Shown: positions 29,896-40,314 of the stretch, in pieces | Position numbering within the stretch: the stretch's first letter is position 1 | Layout: each line of letters begins with the position of its first letter | NCBI RefSeq assembly: GCF_004361065.1 | Contig: NZ_SELT01000004.1 | Span: 1 to 64,000 of the forward strand | Reading direction: 5' to 3' | Length of the DNA: 64,000 bases | Source of the DNA: Cognatilysobacter terrigena | Lineage (GTDB): Bacteria > Pseudomonadota > Gammaproteobacteria > Xanthomonadales > Xanthomonadaceae | Notes under the pieces: generated by a model | Seen by the model: only the letters and a program-made list of their open reading frames with translations | What the model was told of the DNA's origin: nothing | Databases searched by the model: none | Program-made: the position numbers and the translations under genes

Positions 29896-30755
29896 CGGTC
29901 CGACTTGAGGTACTGCAGGAAGGGATCGTTCTTGTCGACGACGATCACCGTCTGCCCCGAACCGAAGGCATTGCGGTAGGCCTCGAGGCTGCGCTGGAAC
30001 GCGTAGAAGCCGGCGTCCTTCTGCGCGGCGTCGGCGTACAGGCGCGCCGCGGCCGCGTCGCCTTGGCCGCGCAGGGTCTGCGCGTCGCGTTCGGCTTCCG
30101 CCACGATCACCGCGCGGTCGCGGTCGGCGTCGGCCTTGATGCGCTGCGCCTGCTCCGCACCTTCCGCACGCAGCTGGCTTGCGACCTGCTGACGCTGCGC
30201 ACGCATGCGGCTGTAGACGTCGCCGATGACCTTGCTGTCGGTCGGCAGGTCGATCTGCTTGATGCGCAGGTCGAGGATGCGCACACCGAGCGTCGCCGCA
30301 CCCTTGTTGATCGTGGCCAATTGCGCCGCGACGATCTTGCTGCGATCACCCGATACCACTTCCGACAGCGTGCGCGCATTGATCTCGTTGCGCAGCGCGT
30401 CCTTGATGATCGGCGCGAGGCGTTCGATCGCCACGCTCTCGTCGCCACCCGTCGCGCGATAGAACGCGCGAAGGTTCTCGATACGGCCGACGCCGAAGAA
30501 GTCGACGCTGATGTCCTTGCGCTCGGACGTCAGGTAACGCTCCGGTTCCGCCGGCAGCACGTTGAGTCGACGATCGAACGTCAGCTGGCTTTCGACCAGC
30601 GGAAACTTGAAGTGCAGGCCGGGGCCGAGGTCCGTGCGATCGAGGCGACCCAGGTTCAGCACGATCGCGCCGTAACCTTCTGGCACGACGAACACCGAGC
30701 CCATCAGCGCGAGCAGTGTCGCGACGATCAGGGCGATCCAGGCGGGGTATCTCAT
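29892..30755 (-). CDS. hflC: protease modulator HflC
   Basis: SPFH/band-7 membrane protein, 287 aa. An N-terminal anchor (residues 5-24) is followed by a prohibitin-like domain (FVVPEGYGAIVLNLGRLDRTDLGPGLHFKFPLVES). With HflK it builds the periplasmic cage that controls FtsH proteolysis; ftsH is ~7 kb away in this same window. It overlaps hflK by ATGA. Confidence 0.95.
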   Translation of the reverse strand: MRYPAWIALIVATLLALMGSVFVVPEGYGAIVLNLGRLDRTDLGPGLHFKFPLVESQLTFDRRLNVLPAEPERYLTSERKDISVDFFGVGRIENLRAFYRATGGDESVAIERLAPIIKDALRNEINARTLSEVVSGDRSKIVAAQLATINKGAATLGVRILDLRIKQIDLPTDSKVIGDVYSRMRAQRQQVASQLRAEGAEQAQRIKADADRDRAVIVAEAERDAQTLRGQGDAAAARLYADAAQKDAGFYAFQRSLEAYRNAFGSGQTVIVVDKNDPFLQYLKSDR

Positions 30756-31867
30756 CGTTCGTCTCCCGTAGCGCTGCGCGGCGCGCGCGGTGAACGCGGC
30801 CCGCGTCCGCCGGCCTCACCCGTCGCCGTCACCGGCGCGAGCACGTCCGGAACGATCGCCGGGGTCGCTTGCGGCTGCGCGAGCAGCGGCGGCATGACGG
30901 GCTGCGTCGTCGGCGCGTCCTGCATCGGCACGTAGATCAGCTGGCGCGAATCGCCGCTGACGATCGTGCGGTTCTCCGACAGCACCTGCTGCACGGTTTC
31001 CAGCCAGAGGCGCTTGCGCGTGACGTCCGGCGCGGCCTTGTACTGCTCGACGAGCAGCGAGAAGCGCTGCGCATCGCCCGTCGCGCGTGCAATGGCGGAT
31101 GCCTTCTCGCCTTCGGCGATCGCACGCACGCGCGCGGCTTCACCACGCGCCTCCGGGATCACCTTCGCGGCGTACGCGCGCGCTTCGCTGATCACGCGAT
31201 CCTTGTCCTGCTGCGCGCTGTTGACGTCGTCGAATGCCGGCTTCACTTCTTCCGGCGGACGCGCGTTCGGCAGGTTGAGCTCGGTGACCGTCAGGCCAGT
31301 GCGGTAGGCCTTCAGCGACGCTTCGAGCCGCGTACGCGCATTGACCGCCAACTGGTTGCGGGCGCCGAGCACCGTGTCGAGGTTCGATCGGCCCACCATC
31401 TCGCGCACCGTCGACAGCGATGCTTCCTTCAGCACGTCGTCCGCATTGCGCGTGCCGAACAGGTAGAGCTGCGGATCGGCGATGCGGTACTGCACGTTGA
31501 GGTCGACGTAGACGATGTTCTCGTCGGACGTCAGCACCGGCACGGTCTGCGTGAAGGTCTTGATCTGCGTCGCGTTGACCTTGATCACGCGCTCGAGCGG
31601 CCACGGCAGCTTGAGGTGCGGGCCCGGCGTCATCAGGCGGTTGAACTGGCCGAAGCGCAGCACGACGCCGCGCTGCTGCTCGGATACGAGTTCGAACGTC
31701 GACCAGACGAGCCACAGGCCCAGCAGTAGTGCCACCCAGCGAACGGGGCCGCCCCCGTCCGACAGGCCGCGGAGGCGATCGAGCAGGTCGTTCGGCGCGA
31801 ACCCGCGCCGGCCGCGGGGTCGCGGATCGCGGTCGCCGTTGTCACTGCCGGGCGTATTCCAGGCCAT
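30752..31867 (-). CDS. hflK: protease modulator HflK
   Basis: Product of 371 aa. It has a Gly/Arg/Asp-rich cytoplasmic N-terminus (MAWNTPGSDNGDRDPRPRGR), a transmembrane helix around residues 47-63, then the SPFH domain (EQQRGVVLRFGQFNRLMTPGPHLKLPWPLE) and a coiled region. The C-terminal tail is Pro/Ala/Gly-rich. Partner of HflC and FtsH. Start ATG 31867 chosen over the longer open frame to 31909. Confidence 0.95.
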   Translation of the reverse strand: MAWNTPGSDNGDRDPRPRGRRGFAPNDLLDRLRGLSDGGGPVRWVALLLGLWLVWSTFELVSEQQRGVVLRFGQFNRLMTPGPHLKLPWPLERVIKVNATQIKTFTQTVPVLTSDENIVYVDLNVQYRIADPQLYLFGTRNADDVLKEASLSTVREMVGRSNLDTVLGARNQLAVNARTRLEASLKAYRTGLTVTELNLPNARPPEEVKPAFDDVNSAQQDKDRVISEARAYAAKVIPEARGEAARVRAIAEGEKASAIARATGDAQRFSLLVEQYKAAPDVTRKRLWLETVQQVLSENRTIVSGDSRQLIYVPMQDAPTTQPVMPPLLAQPQATPAIVPDVLAPVTATGEAGGRGPRSPRAPRSATGDER

Positions 31868-31981
31868 GCGGACTCCGGAGGATGCGCCGTCGTGCCGCCG
31901 CGGGCGCATCGGGCGCCGGTGCGGTCGGCTGTCGCGCCGGCGCGGGAAGTGTCGGGATTCTAGGTGGGGGGTCCGGCCGCC

Positions 31982-33286
31982 TCAACCAAGGGGCGAGGCG
32001 TCGGCGGGTGGTGGAAGCAGCGGCGTCAGCACGTGACCGCCCGCACCTGCCGCGATGCGGCGGGCGTCGGTCTGCGGCAGGTCGACGTCCAGCCACCAGC
32101 CGTCGTCCTCCGCGCGCTCGGCGCGGATCGCCCCGAGTTCGTAGAGCCGGCCGCGCAGCCGCGCCGCGGTGGTCGGCAGGTGGATGCGACCGGTCACGCG
32201 CTCCAGGCCGAGCATCTGGCCGAGCGCCTCGCGCAGCAGGTCGAGGCCCGTGCCGTCGCGCGCGGACAACCAGACGCGCGGGCGCTCCTCGACGAACCGG
32301 TCGAAGCGCGGCGGCGTGTCCTCGAGCCGGTCGATCTTGTTGAAGACGAGCAGCTGCGGAATCTCGCTCGCGCCGATCTCCTTGAGCACCGCGTCGACCT
32401 GCGCGATGCGATCGGTGCGCAGCGGATCGGCGGCGTCGATGACGTGGATCAGCAGGTCCGCCTCGCGCGCTTCCGAAAGCGTCGAACGGAACGCGGCGAC
32501 GAGGTCGTGCGGCAGGTCGCGCACGAAGCCGACGGTGTCCGCCAGCACGACACCCCCGCCGGCGAGGTCGATGCGGCGCACCGTGGGATCGAGCGTCGCG
32601 AACAACTGATCGGCGGCGTAGGCCTCGGCGCCGGTCATCGCATTGAACAGCGTCGACTTGCCGGCGTTCGTGTAGCCGACGAGCGCGACGCGCGGCAGTT
32701 CGCCCTTGAGTCGCGCACGACGCATCTGCGCGCGTTGCACCTCGACCTTGTCGAGGCGCTTGGAGAGTTGTTCGAGCCGCTTCTGCAGCAGTCGACGGTC
32801 GGTTTCGAGCTGTGTTTCACCGGGACCGCGCAGGCCGATCGAACCGCCGCGCTGGCGCTCCAGGTGGGTCCAGCCGCGCACGAGGCGCGTCGCCATGTGG
32901 CGCAGCTGCGCGAGCTCGACCTGCAGCTTGCCTTCGTGGCTGCGCGCGCGCTGCGCGAAGATGTCGAGGATCAGGCCGGTGCGGTCGACGACGCGACGCT
33001 TGAGCGTGCGCTCGAGGTTGCGTTCCTGGCCGGGCGACAGCGCGTGGTTGACGATGACGAGGTCGGCGCCGCTGGCTTCCGCGGCGGCCTGCACTTCCTC
33101 GAGCTTGCCGCTGCCGATCAGCGTCGCCGCATTCGGGCGGTCGATGCGCGCGGTCACGACGGCGGCGATGCTCGCCCCCGCGGACCGCGCGAGTTCCTGG
33201 AACTCCTCCAGCACCGCCTCGTCGAGCGGGCCGGCATGCGGCTGGATCAGCAGCGCGTTCTCACCCTTGCGGGAGCGTTCAAACAA
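31982..33286 (-). CDS. hflX: ribosome-associated GTPase HflX
   Basis: Product of 434 aa. N-terminal nucleotide-binding HflX domain (residues ~10-190) with SGGSIGLRGPGE-type linker, then an Era-like G domain with G1 GYTNAGKST, G3 DTVGFVRDLP, and G4 FNKID. It splits stalled ribosomes, notably under heat stress. It lies between hfq (24 bp upstream) and hflK (114 bp downstream). Confidence 0.95.
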   Translation of the reverse strand: MFERSRKGENALLIQPHAGPLDEAVLEEFQELARSAGASIAAVVTARIDRPNAATLIGSGKLEEVQAAAEASGADLVIVNHALSPGQERNLERTLKRRVVDRTGLILDIFAQRARSHEGKLQVELAQLRHMATRLVRGWTHLERQRGGSIGLRGPGETQLETDRRLLQKRLEQLSKRLDKVEVQRAQMRRARLKGELPRVALVGYTNAGKSTLFNAMTGAEAYAADQLFATLDPTVRRIDLAGGGVVLADTVGFVRDLPHDLVAAFRSTLSEAREADLLIHVIDAADPLRTDRIAQVDAVLKEIGASEIPQLLVFNKIDRLEDTPPRFDRFVEERPRVWLSARDGTGLDLLREALGQMLGLERVTGRIHLPTTAARLRGRLYELGAIRAERAEDDGWWLDVDLPQTDARRIAAGAGGHVLTPLLPPPADASPLG

Positions 33287-33310
33287 TGCGCACCTCCAAC
33301 CGCAGTGTCC

Positions 33311-33586
33311 TCATTCCGATACCGGCTCCGACGACGCATCGCCATCGCTCGGCTGCACGTAGCCACCGCCCGGCCCCACGCGCACGTTGCGCGCCGGCAC
33401 GACGGTCGAGATCGCGTGCTTGTAGACCATCTGACTCACGGTGTTGCGAAGCAGCACCACGAACTGGTCGAACGACTCGATCGTCCCCTGCAGCTTGATC
33501 CCGTTGACCAGGTAAACCGACACCGGCACGCGCTCGCGGCGCAGTGCGTTCAGGAACGGGTCCTGGAGAGATTGCCCCTTCGACAT
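33311..33586 (-). CDS. hfq: RNA chaperone Hfq
   Basis: Product of 91 aa. Sm1 and Sm2 motifs are intact ([27 protein letters not shown], and [11 protein letters not shown] with the Tyr-Lys-His core). It forms a hexamer that pairs small RNAs with mRNAs. A short acidic/Ser tail follows. Start MSKGQSLQ at 33586; residues upstream in the open frame are not conserved-type. The classic miaA-hfq-hflX order is kept. Confidence 0.97.
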   Translation of the reverse strand: MSKGQSLQDPFLNALRRERVPVSVYLVNGIKLQGTIESFDQFVVLLRNTVSQMVYKHAISTVVPARNVRVGPGGGYVQPSDGDASSEPVSE

Positions 33587-33733
33587 TGCGTATTCCCCAC
33601 CTTTTGATCTTGTTGTTATGGGCGGTACCGGCAGACCGGACCGTGTCGCCGCGGTTGTCCCCACGGCAGCGACGGCCCGATGTTAACGCAATGTGCCGGA
33701 TTCCCTGTCGGGACGGCGTCGATGAAAGCGATT

Positions 33734-34687
33734 TCAATGCGGTTCGACGAAGTCCGTCACGAGTCGCTCGAGTCGGGCGCGCCCGTCGATCGGGTCGCCC
33801 CAGAGCGCATCGAGCTCGCCACGCAGCCAGGTGAGCTGCCGCTTCGCGAGCTGGCGGGTGGCGAAGATGCCGCGGTCGCGGAACTCGGCCGCGTCGAACG
33901 CACCGTCGAGGTGCTCCCACGCCTGTCGATACCCGACCGCGCGGATCGCCGGCAGGTCGAGGGGTTTTGGATGCGACGCGAGCTCCGGCAATGCGCGCAG
34001 GCGACGCACCTCGTCGAGGAAGCCGGCGTCGAGCATCGCGTCGAAGCGCTTGGCGATGCGTGCGTGCAGCACGTCGCGGGACGGCGGCGCGACCACGAGC
34101 TTCAGCACGCGACAGGGAAATCGATGCGCTGGACGTTCGCGTCGCCAATCTGAAATCGTGCGGCCACTGAGCCGCCACACTTCCAGCGCGCGCTGGATGC
34201 GTTGCGCGTCGGTGGCGTGGATGCGGTAGGCGGCGTCGGGATCGATCGTCCCGAGCTCGGCATGCAAGGCGGCCCATCCGCGTTCGCGGGCCTCGGCTTC
34301 GATCGATGCACGCGTCGCCGCATCCGCCTCGGGCATCGGCGCAAGGCCGTGCAGCAGCGCGTGGAAGTAGAGGCCCGTCCCGCCCGCGAGGATCGGCAGC
34401 TTCCCGCGCGAGACGATGTCGTCGACCGCGGCGCGTGCGTCCGTCGCGAACTCCGCGGCCGAATACGGTTGCCACGGGTCGCGCACATCGATGAGGTGAT
34501 GCGGGATCCCGCCGCGTTCGTCCTGCGTCGGCTTGGCCGCGCCGATGTCGAGCCCGCGATAGACGAGCGCCGAATCGACGCTCACCACTTCACCGCCGAA
34601 CCGCTGTGCCCACTCGACCGCCAGCGCCGTCTTGCCCGACGCGGTCGGGCCCATCAATGCGATGGCGAGCGGACGACGGTCGGCCAT
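33734..34687 (-). CDS. miaA: tRNA dimethylallyltransferase
   Basis: Adds the dimethylallyl group to A37 of tRNAs that read UNN codons. Product of 317 aa with P-loop GPTASGKTA (residues 12-20), catalytic Asp in [14 protein letters not shown], and [18 protein letters not shown]. It lies 147 bp upstream of hfq, which usually has its own promoters in this interval. Start at 34687 ([13 protein letters not shown]); the longer frame is antisense shadow. Confidence 0.95.
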   Translation of the reverse strand: MADRRPLAIALMGPTASGKTALAVEWAQRFGGEVVSVDSALVYRGLDIGAAKPTQDERGGIPHHLIDVRDPWQPYSAAEFATDARAAVDDIVSRGKLPILAGGTGLYFHALLHGLAPMPEADAATRASIEAEARERGWAALHAELGTIDPDAAYRIHATDAQRIQRALEVWRLSGRTISDWRRERPAHRFPCRVLKLVVAPPSRDVLHARIAKRFDAMLDAGFLDEVRRLRALPELASHPKPLDLPAIRAVGYRQAWEHLDGAFDAAEFRDRGIFATRQLAKRQLTWLRGELDALWGDPIDGRARLERLVTDFVEPH

Positions 34688-34703
34688 CGACGACGTCGGC
34701 GAC

Positions 34704-36137
34704 TCAGGCGTGCTGGCCGCGCGCGAGCAGGCTGCCGCGTCGGCCGAACACCACGTAGACCACGATGCCGATGACGTTCCACAGCAGGAACCACAGCTGC
34801 GTCTGCTGCTTGAGGCTGATGAAGAGGTAGATGCAGCCCACGATCGCGGCCGGGCCGACGATCCATGCGGCCGGCGTGCGGAAGGTGCGCGGACGGTTCG
34901 GATCGCGGCGTCGCAGCACCAGCATGCAGACCGCGACGGCCGTGAACGCGGCGAGCGTGCCCGCATTCGCGAGCGATGCGATCTCGTCGAGGCTCGCCAC
35001 ACCCGCGAGCGCGGCGACGATCACCGCGGTGAACAACGTCACCGCCGTCGGCGTGCCGCTGCGCGGATTCACCTTCGACAGCCGATGCGGCAGCAGGCCG
35101 TCGCGCGACATGACGAAGAAGATGCGGCTTTGGCCATAGAAGAAGGCGAGCAGCACGGTCGGCAGCGCGACCACCGCCGCGCCCGCGACGATCTTCGCCG
35201 CGGCGCCCTGCCCCAGTTCGCGCATGATCAGCGCGAGCGGCGCCGGGCTCTGCGCGAACGCGGTGAAGTGCATCGCGCCCACCGCGGCGACCGCAACCAG
35301 CAGATAGATCAGCGTGCAGCCCACCATCGAACCCACGATGCCGATCGACAGGTCGCGCCCCGGGTTCTTCGCTTCCTCCGCCGCGGTGGAAATCGCGTCG
35401 AAACCGTAGAACGCGAAGAAGATGATCGCGGCTGCGGCCATCACGCCGTGCTCGACGCCGCCCGCGCCCGTCGATTTGACGAAGCCGTACGGCATGAACG
35501 GATGCAGGTTCGCCGAATCGAAATGCGGCATCGCGATCGCGACGAACACGCCGAGGGCCAGCACCTTGACCGTCACGAGAATCGCGTTGAGCGTCGCGCT
35601 TTCGCGCGTGCCCAGCATCAGCAGCCCGGCGACGACGAACACGATCACGACCGCAGGCAGGTTCACCACCCCACCCGCATGCGGGCCGGCGATCAACGCC
35701 TGCGGCAACGCGACGCCGAGGCCGCGCAGGAATTCCACGACCGATCCCGACCAGCCCACGGCCACCGCACTCACGACGAGCGAGTACTCGAGGATCAGGC
35801 TCCAGCCCACCACCCACGCGATGGCTTCGCCGAGCACGGCATAGCTGTACGTGTAGGCGCTGCCGGCGGCGGGCATCATCGTCGCCATCTCGGCATATGC
35901 GAGTGCGGCGCAGGCGCAGACCACGCCGGCGACGAGGAAGGAGAGCAGCACCGCCGGCCCCGCGAGGTTCGCGGCGACGCCGACCAGTGTGTAGATGCCC
36001 GTGCCGACGATCGCGCCGATGCCGAGCGCGACCAGGTGCGGCCAGCTCAGCGTGCGCACCAGGCGGCGCCCTTCCTCGTGCACGGTGATGCGGTCGATGT
36101 CCTTGCGACGGAGCCAGGTCTGCATGCGTTCGGTCAT
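34704..36137 (-). CDS. APC-family amino-acid permease
   Basis: Product of 477 aa with 12 or more transmembrane helices. It has the APC motif [20 protein letters not shown] (unwound helix 1), and [25 protein letters not shown]. This resembles cationic amino-acid transporters of the YhdG/CAT type. Substrate not determinable. Its stop is 16 bp from the miaA start on the same strand, so miaA may be co-transcribed. The upstream region contains two DnaA boxes. Confidence 0.88.
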   Translation of the reverse strand: MTERMQTWLRRKDIDRITVHEEGRRLVRTLSWPHLVALGIGAIVGTGIYTLVGVAANLAGPAVLLSFLVAGVVCACAALAYAEMATMMPAAGSAYTYSYAVLGEAIAWVVGWSLILEYSLVVSAVAVGWSGSVVEFLRGLGVALPQALIAGPHAGGVVNLPAVVIVFVVAGLLMLGTRESATLNAILVTVKVLALGVFVAIAMPHFDSANLHPFMPYGFVKSTGAGGVEHGVMAAAAIIFFAFYGFDAISTAAEEAKNPGRDLSIGIVGSMVGCTLIYLLVAVAAVGAMHFTAFAQSPAPLALIMRELGQGAAAKIVAGAAVVALPTVLLAFFYGQSRIFFVMSRDGLLPHRLSKVNPRSGTPTAVTLFTAVIVAALAGVASLDEIASLANAGTLAAFTAVAVCMLVLRRRDPNRPRTFRTPAAWIVGPAAIVGCIYLFISLKQQTQLWFLLWNVIGIVVYVVFGRRGSLLARGQHA

Positions 36138-36270
36138 CCGGGTCTACGGTCGAGGCCGCAGTGTCGCTCATGTCGCGCGTGCATGCGACGCGACCGATCG
36201 GGTGCCCGCAGCCGTGGTCAAAAGTTCGCCAGAACGACGTGGACGCCTGCGGCGGCGGGCGCCGTCGTCG

Positions 36271-36303
36271 TTATCCACATCGATGCCCCACCGGTTATCC
36301 ACA
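36271..36303 (+). promoter_or_regulatory. pair of perfect DnaA boxes
   Basis: TTATCCACA occurs at 36271-36279 and again, same orientation, at 36295-36303 (24 bp start to start), in the gap between folP and the amino-acid permease. Both are exact matches to the high-affinity DnaA box. No origin genes or AT-rich unwinding element are nearby. Confidence 0.55.
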
Positions 36304-36423
36304 AGCGCTGTCGATAACGTGACGATTGACGTGCTCGCTCGTTCCGTCGTAGCGATCGCGACCGTGTGAGCCGCGCGACGCGATGTGCGCTCGCATCATC
36401 GAGATGGCCCATGCCGCAGTTGA

Positions 36424-37323
36424 TCAGTCGTCGTCCGGCCAGCGGATGGTCGGCACGGCATCCCGCGTCTTCGGCTTGGGCTGCGCATCGACGGCCGCCC
36501 ACACCTTCAACGAATCGACCGTCGCCGCGACGTCGTGCACGCGCACGATGCGCGCGCCGTGCTGGACCGCGATCAGATGCGCTGCCACCGAACCGAAGAC
36601 GCGATCGGCAGGAGCGTCACGTCCGGTCAGGTCGCCGATCGTGCGCTTGCGCGAGAGCCCGGCGAGCACGGGCACGCCGAGGTCGGTAAACCGATCGAAG
36701 CGCGCGAGCAGCTGCAGGTTGTGGTCGCGCGTCTTGCCGAACCCGAAGCCGGGGTCGACGACGATGCGCTTCTTGGCGATTCCCGCCATCTCCGCGGCGA
36801 AGATGCGTTCTGCGAGGAAGCGATGCACGTCGGCGACCACGTCGTCGTACTGCGGATCGTCCTGCATGGAACGCGGCTCGCCGAGCATGTGCATGAGCAC
36901 CACGGGCACGCCCAGCGACGCCGCGGTCTCGAGCGCGCCCTCGCGACGCAGCCCGTAGACGTCGTTGATCATTCCGGCGCCCGCCGCGACCGCCACGCGC
37001 ATGACCTCGGGCTTCGACGTGTCGACGCTGACGGGCACCGCGGTGTCGCGCACGAGTCGTTCGATGACCGGCACGACGCGACGGATCTCCTCGTCGGCGT
37101 CCACGTCCGCCGCGCCCGGCCGGGTGGATTCACCGCCGACGTCGAGCAGGTCGGCGCCTTCATCGACGAGCCGGCGCCCGTGCGCCACCGCCGCCTCGAC
37201 GTCGAAATGATCGCCGCCATCGGAGAACGAATCCGGCGTCACGTTGACGATGCCCATGACGCGCGCGCGATCCAGCACGAGCTCGCGGCCGTTGCAGTCG
37301 AGGCGCGGGGCGATGTCGAACAT
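36424..37323 (-). CDS. folP: dihydropteroate synthase
   Basis: Folate pathway enzyme, condensing p-aminobenzoate with 6-hydroxymethyl-dihydropterin diphosphate; the target of sulfonamides. Product of 299 aa with MGIVNVTPDSFSDGG, DVGGESTRPGA, NDVYG, DPGFGFGKT, GLSRKRTIG and a terminal RVHDV. Start 37323 shares its A with the stop of the small upstream gene (TGATG). In many genomes folP follows ftsH, as here; the terminator in between suggests partial separation. Confidence 0.96.
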   Translation of the reverse strand: MFDIAPRLDCNGRELVLDRARVMGIVNVTPDSFSDGGDHFDVEAAVAHGRRLVDEGADLLDVGGESTRPGAADVDADEEIRRVVPVIERLVRDTAVPVSVDTSKPEVMRVAVAAGAGMINDVYGLRREGALETAASLGVPVVLMHMLGEPRSMQDDPQYDDVVADVHRFLAERIFAAEMAGIAKKRIVVDPGFGFGKTRDHNLQLLARFDRFTDLGVPVLAGLSRKRTIGDLTGRDAPADRVFGSVAAHLIAVQHGARIVRVHDVAATVDSLKVWAAVDAQPKPKTRDAVPTIRWPDDD

Positions 37324-37478
37324 CAGCCGCGTCCCCGTCGCGCCGCGATCGCCATGAGGATGACGCCGAACGCGACGCCGAGCGCCACGCCCATCGCGAT
37401 GTTGTGCAGCGCCACACCGATCGCGGTGCCCGCGCCGATGCCGATGGCAAGAAACGCACCCCGCCGATGCCTGCGCAT
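37323..37478 (-). CDS. 51-aa glycine-rich membrane peptide upstream of folP
   Basis: ATG 37478 to TGA 37323-37325, the stop overlapping the folP start by one base. The product is a basic N-terminus (MRRHRRG), then two hydrophobic stretches rich in regularly spaced Gly (AIGIGAGTAIGVALHNIAMG / ALGVAFGVILMAIAA), then RRGRG. This resembles a glycine-zipper-type membrane peptide. Translational coupling to folP is likely. Function unknown; not in standard size range for gene callers. Confidence 0.55.
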   Translation of the reverse strand: MRRHRRGAFLAIGIGAGTAIGVALHNIAMGVALGVAFGVILMAIAARRGRG

Positions 37479-37495
37479 CCCTTCGCTCCAAAGAA

Positions 37496-37523
37496 AAAAG
37501 GCCAGAGCGGACTCTGGCCTTTT
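37496..37523 (-). terminator. Rho-independent terminator of ftsH
   Basis: AAAAGGCCAGAG / CTCTGGCCTTTT, 12-bp perfect stem with a 4-nt loop and a T-run on the minus strand (opposite the A-rich 37491-37499). Confidence 0.88.
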
Positions 37524-37545
37524 CGGGTGTCACTGGCAACGCGGA

Positions 37546-39438
37546 TCAGGTGCCGGTCGGCTGCGGACCGCCGAGCGTCAGGCGCTTCGGCTCTTCCGTC
37601 GCCGGGCCGCCGCGGCCCCAGCCGGTCGGCGGCGGCGGATCGCGGCCTTCCATGATCGCGTCGATCTGCGTGGCGTCGATGGTCTCGTACTCGAGCAGCG
37701 CCTTCGCCATCGCGTGCAGCTTGTCGATGTTGTCGGTGAGGATCTTCGTCGAACGCGCATAGGCGCGGTCGAGGATGTCACGGACGACTTCGTCGATCTT
37801 GCGCGCGGTCTCGTCGGACACGTTCTTGTGCTGCGTCACCGAACGGCCGAGGAACACCTCGTCCTCTTCCTCACCGAACGTGATCGGGCCGAGTTCCGAC
37901 AGGCCCCACTTCGTGACCATGTTGCGCGCCATCTTCGTCGCGCGCTCGATGTCGTTCGACGCGCCCGTCGTGACCTTGCCCGGACCGAAGATCAGCTCTT
38001 CGGCGATGCGGCCGCCATACAGCGAGCACAGCTGCGACTCGATGATGGTGCGGTTGTAGCTGTAGCGGTCGCCTTCCGGCAGGTACATGGTCACGCCCAG
38101 CGCGCGACCGCGCGGGATGATCGTGACCTTGTAGACCGGATCGTGCTCCGGCACGAGGCGGCCGACGATCGCGTGGCCCGCCTCGTGGTACGCCGTGTTG
38201 GTCTTCTCTTCGAGGCTCATCGCCATCGAACGACGCTCGGCGCCCATCAGGATCTTGTCGCGTGCCTTGTCGAAGTGCTCCATGTGCACCTGCTTGGCGT
38301 TGTCGCGTGCGGCGAACAGCGCGGCCTCGTTGCAGAGGTTCGCGAGGTCCGCACCCGAGAAGCCCGGCGTGCCGCGCGCGACGACCATCGCGTCGACGTC
38401 CTCGCCCAGCGGCAGCTTCTTCATGTGCACCTTGAGGATCTGCTCGCGACCGCGAACGTCCGGCAGGCCGACGGTGACCTGACGGTCGAAACGGCCCGGG
38501 CGCAGCAGCGCCGGATCGAGCACGTCCGGACGGTTGGTCGCCGCGATGACGATCACGCCCTCGCCGCCCTCGAACCCGTCCATCTCGACCAGCAGCTGGT
38601 TGAGCGTCTGCTCGCGCTCGTCGTGACCGCCGCCGAGACCGGCGCCGCGATGACGACCGACCGCGTCGATCTCGTCGATGAAGATGATGCAGGGCGCGTG
38701 CTTCTTGGCCTGGTCGAACATGTCGCGCACGCGGCTCGCGCCGACGCCCACGAACATCTCGACGAAGTCCGAGCCGGAGATCGAGAAGAACGGCACCTTC
38801 GCTTCACCCGCGATGGCGCGCGCAAGGAGCGTCTTACCCGTACCCGGCGGACCGACCATCAGCACGCCGCGCGGGATCTTGCCGCCGAGCTTCTGGAAGC
38901 GCGACGGATCGCGCAGGAACTCGACAAGTTCGCCGACTTCCTGCTTCGCCTCGTCGCAACCCGCGACGTCGGCGAGCGTGACCTTGACCTGGTCCTCGCC
39001 CTGCATCTTCGCGCGCGATTTGCCGAAGCTCATCGCACCCTTGCTGCCGCCCTGCTGCATCTGGCGCATGACGAAAATCCACGCGCCGACGATTAACAGG
39101 ATCGGTAGGAAATTGAGCAGGATCGCCCACAGCGACGGGCCGTTCTGCGGCGGCTGCTGGGCGACGGACACGCGGTGGTGCAGCAGGTCGTACATCAGAC
39201 CGCTGTCTTCCGGCGCATACGTCACGAACTTCGTGCCGTCCTTGCGCTCACCCGCGATCGTGGTGCGGTCTTCCGCGATCTGCACCTTCTGCACGCGGTC
39301 GGACTGCACCTGCTGGATGAACTGGTCGTAGGCCAGCGTCTCGGTCTGGGCGCTGCGCGGGCCGAAGGCCTGGAAGACCACCATCAGCACGACGGCGACC
39401 ACCACCCACAGCAAAAGATTCTTGGCCAAGTCGTTCAT
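37546..39438 (-). CDS. ftsH: ATP-dependent membrane zinc protease FtsH
   Basis: Hexameric AAA+ protease degrading membrane proteins and regulators such as LpxC. Product of 630 aa with two transmembrane helices (residues ~5-25 and ~103-122), AAA module with [21 protein letters not shown] and the second region of homology, then the zinc site HEAGH (418-422). Start MNDLAKN at 39438 has AAGG at a 7-nt spacing. It works with HflK/HflC, also encoded here. It follows rlmE as in E. coli. Confidence 0.97.
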   Translation of the reverse strand: MNDLAKNLLLWVVVAVVLMVVFQAFGPRSAQTETLAYDQFIQQVQSDRVQKVQIAEDRTTIAGERKDGTKFVTYAPEDSGLMYDLLHHRVSVAQQPPQNGPSLWAILLNFLPILLIVGAWIFVMRQMQQGGSKGAMSFGKSRAKMQGEDQVKVTLADVAGCDEAKQEVGELVEFLRDPSRFQKLGGKIPRGVLMVGPPGTGKTLLARAIAGEAKVPFFSISGSDFVEMFVGVGASRVRDMFDQAKKHAPCIIFIDEIDAVGRHRGAGLGGGHDEREQTLNQLLVEMDGFEGGEGVIVIAATNRPDVLDPALLRPGRFDRQVTVGLPDVRGREQILKVHMKKLPLGEDVDAMVVARGTPGFSGADLANLCNEAALFAARDNAKQVHMEHFDKARDKILMGAERRSMAMSLEEKTNTAYHEAGHAIVGRLVPEHDPVYKVTIIPRGRALGVTMYLPEGDRYSYNRTIIESQLCSLYGGRIAEELIFGPGKVTTGASNDIERATKMARNMVTKWGLSELGPITFGEEEDEVFLGRSVTQHKNVSDETARKIDEVVRDILDRAYARSTKILTDNIDKLHAMAKALLEYETIDATQIDAIMEGRDPPPPTGWGRGGPATEEPKRLTLGGPQPTGT

Positions 39439-39573
39439 CTTCATACCTTGAGGCGCCATTGGAGCACGTACACCCTGTACGTCCCTTCAAGCCGCGTGCC
39501 GGAATGGCTCCGATCATGCGGCCACGGCCGCTTACGGGCCGTGCTCGTGGCATCGCGGTTCAGCGACGCCCCT

Positions 39574-39599
39574 GCATCACGCCGTTAACGGCGTCATGC
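39574..39599 (-). terminator. hairpin between rlmE and ftsH
   Basis: Contains the 16-bp perfect palindrome ACGCCGTTAACGGCGT, extended to an 11-bp stem with one mismatch and a TTAA loop, 5 bp after the rlmE stop. There is no strong T-run, so it may only attenuate. Confidence 0.4.
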
Positions 39600-39603
39600 C
39601 ACC

Positions 39604-40236
39604 TTACTTCATCTGCGCACGCCGGCTTTGCGCGAGCGCATATACCTCGGGCGACCGTTTACGTGACGCTGCCGGCTTGCGGATGACGACCTTGTCGTAC
39701 CGACGCCGGAGTTCCTTCACGTACTCGTCGAACCCCACACCTTGGAACAGCTTGATGAGGAAGTTGCCGCCCACCCGCAGGTGATGGTCGGCGAAATCCA
39801 TCGCGAGTTCCGCCAGGTGCATCGCCCGCGGCAGGTCCACCGCGTCCATACCGCTCATGTTGGGGGCCATGTCCGACAGCACAAGGTCCACCGGCTGCCC
39901 GCCGAGACTGGCTTCGAGCTGTTTGAGAACTTCGTCCTCGCGGAAGTCGCCGTGCAGGAATTCGACGCCCGCCAAGGGCGGCATGGCGAGGATGTCGAGC
40001 GCGATGACGCGCCCGCTGTCGCCCAGGCTCTGGCGAACCCACTGCGACCAGCCGCCGGGCGCCGCGCCGAGGTCGACCACGACCATGCCGGGCTTGAGGA
40101 GCCGGTCACGTTCGACGAGTTCTTCCAGCTTGTACGCCGCACGCGAGCGCAGGCCTTCGGCCTTCGCCTTCTTCACGTACGGGTCGGAGAAGTGTTCCTT
40201 GAGCCAGCGGTGGCTGGACTTGCTGCGCGTCGGCAT
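39604..40236 (-). CDS. rlmE: 23S rRNA (uridine-2'-O-) methyltransferase
   Basis: Methylates U2552 of 23S rRNA (FtsJ/RrmJ). Product of 210 aa, with [14 protein letters not shown] (SAM-binding motif I) and the K-D-K-E tetrad residues in [26 protein letters not shown], and [14 protein letters not shown] 40236 chosen; a far longer frame (to 41349) is shadow. Divergent from yhbY, an arrangement seen in many gammaproteobacteria. Confidence 0.96.
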   Translation of the reverse strand: MPTRSKSSHRWLKEHFSDPYVKKAKAEGLRSRAAYKLEELVERDRLLKPGMVVVDLGAAPGGWSQWVRQSLGDSGRVIALDILAMPPLAGVEFLHGDFREDEVLKQLEASLGGQPVDLVLSDMAPNMSGMDAVDLPRAMHLAELAMDFADHHLRVGGNFLIKLFQGVGFDEYVKELRRRYDKVVIRKPAASRKRSPEVYALAQSRRAQMK

Positions 40237-40314
40237 CGGTATGTGCACGCGCCGGAAAAGGCGGCGCAAGGCCGCATGATACCCTGCGCCTCCCCGCGCT
40301 CCTGGAACGTTCGC

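Noticed and set aside
36241-36330. oriC-like region because of two DnaA boxes
   Set aside because: No dnaA/dnaN/gidA/rpmH genes, no AT-rich unwinding region and only two boxes; kept only as a DnaA-site observation.
36535-39096. 853-aa plus-strand frame opposite folP and ftsH
   Set aside because: Covers two opposite genes plus a strong terminator; composition typical of antisense shadow.
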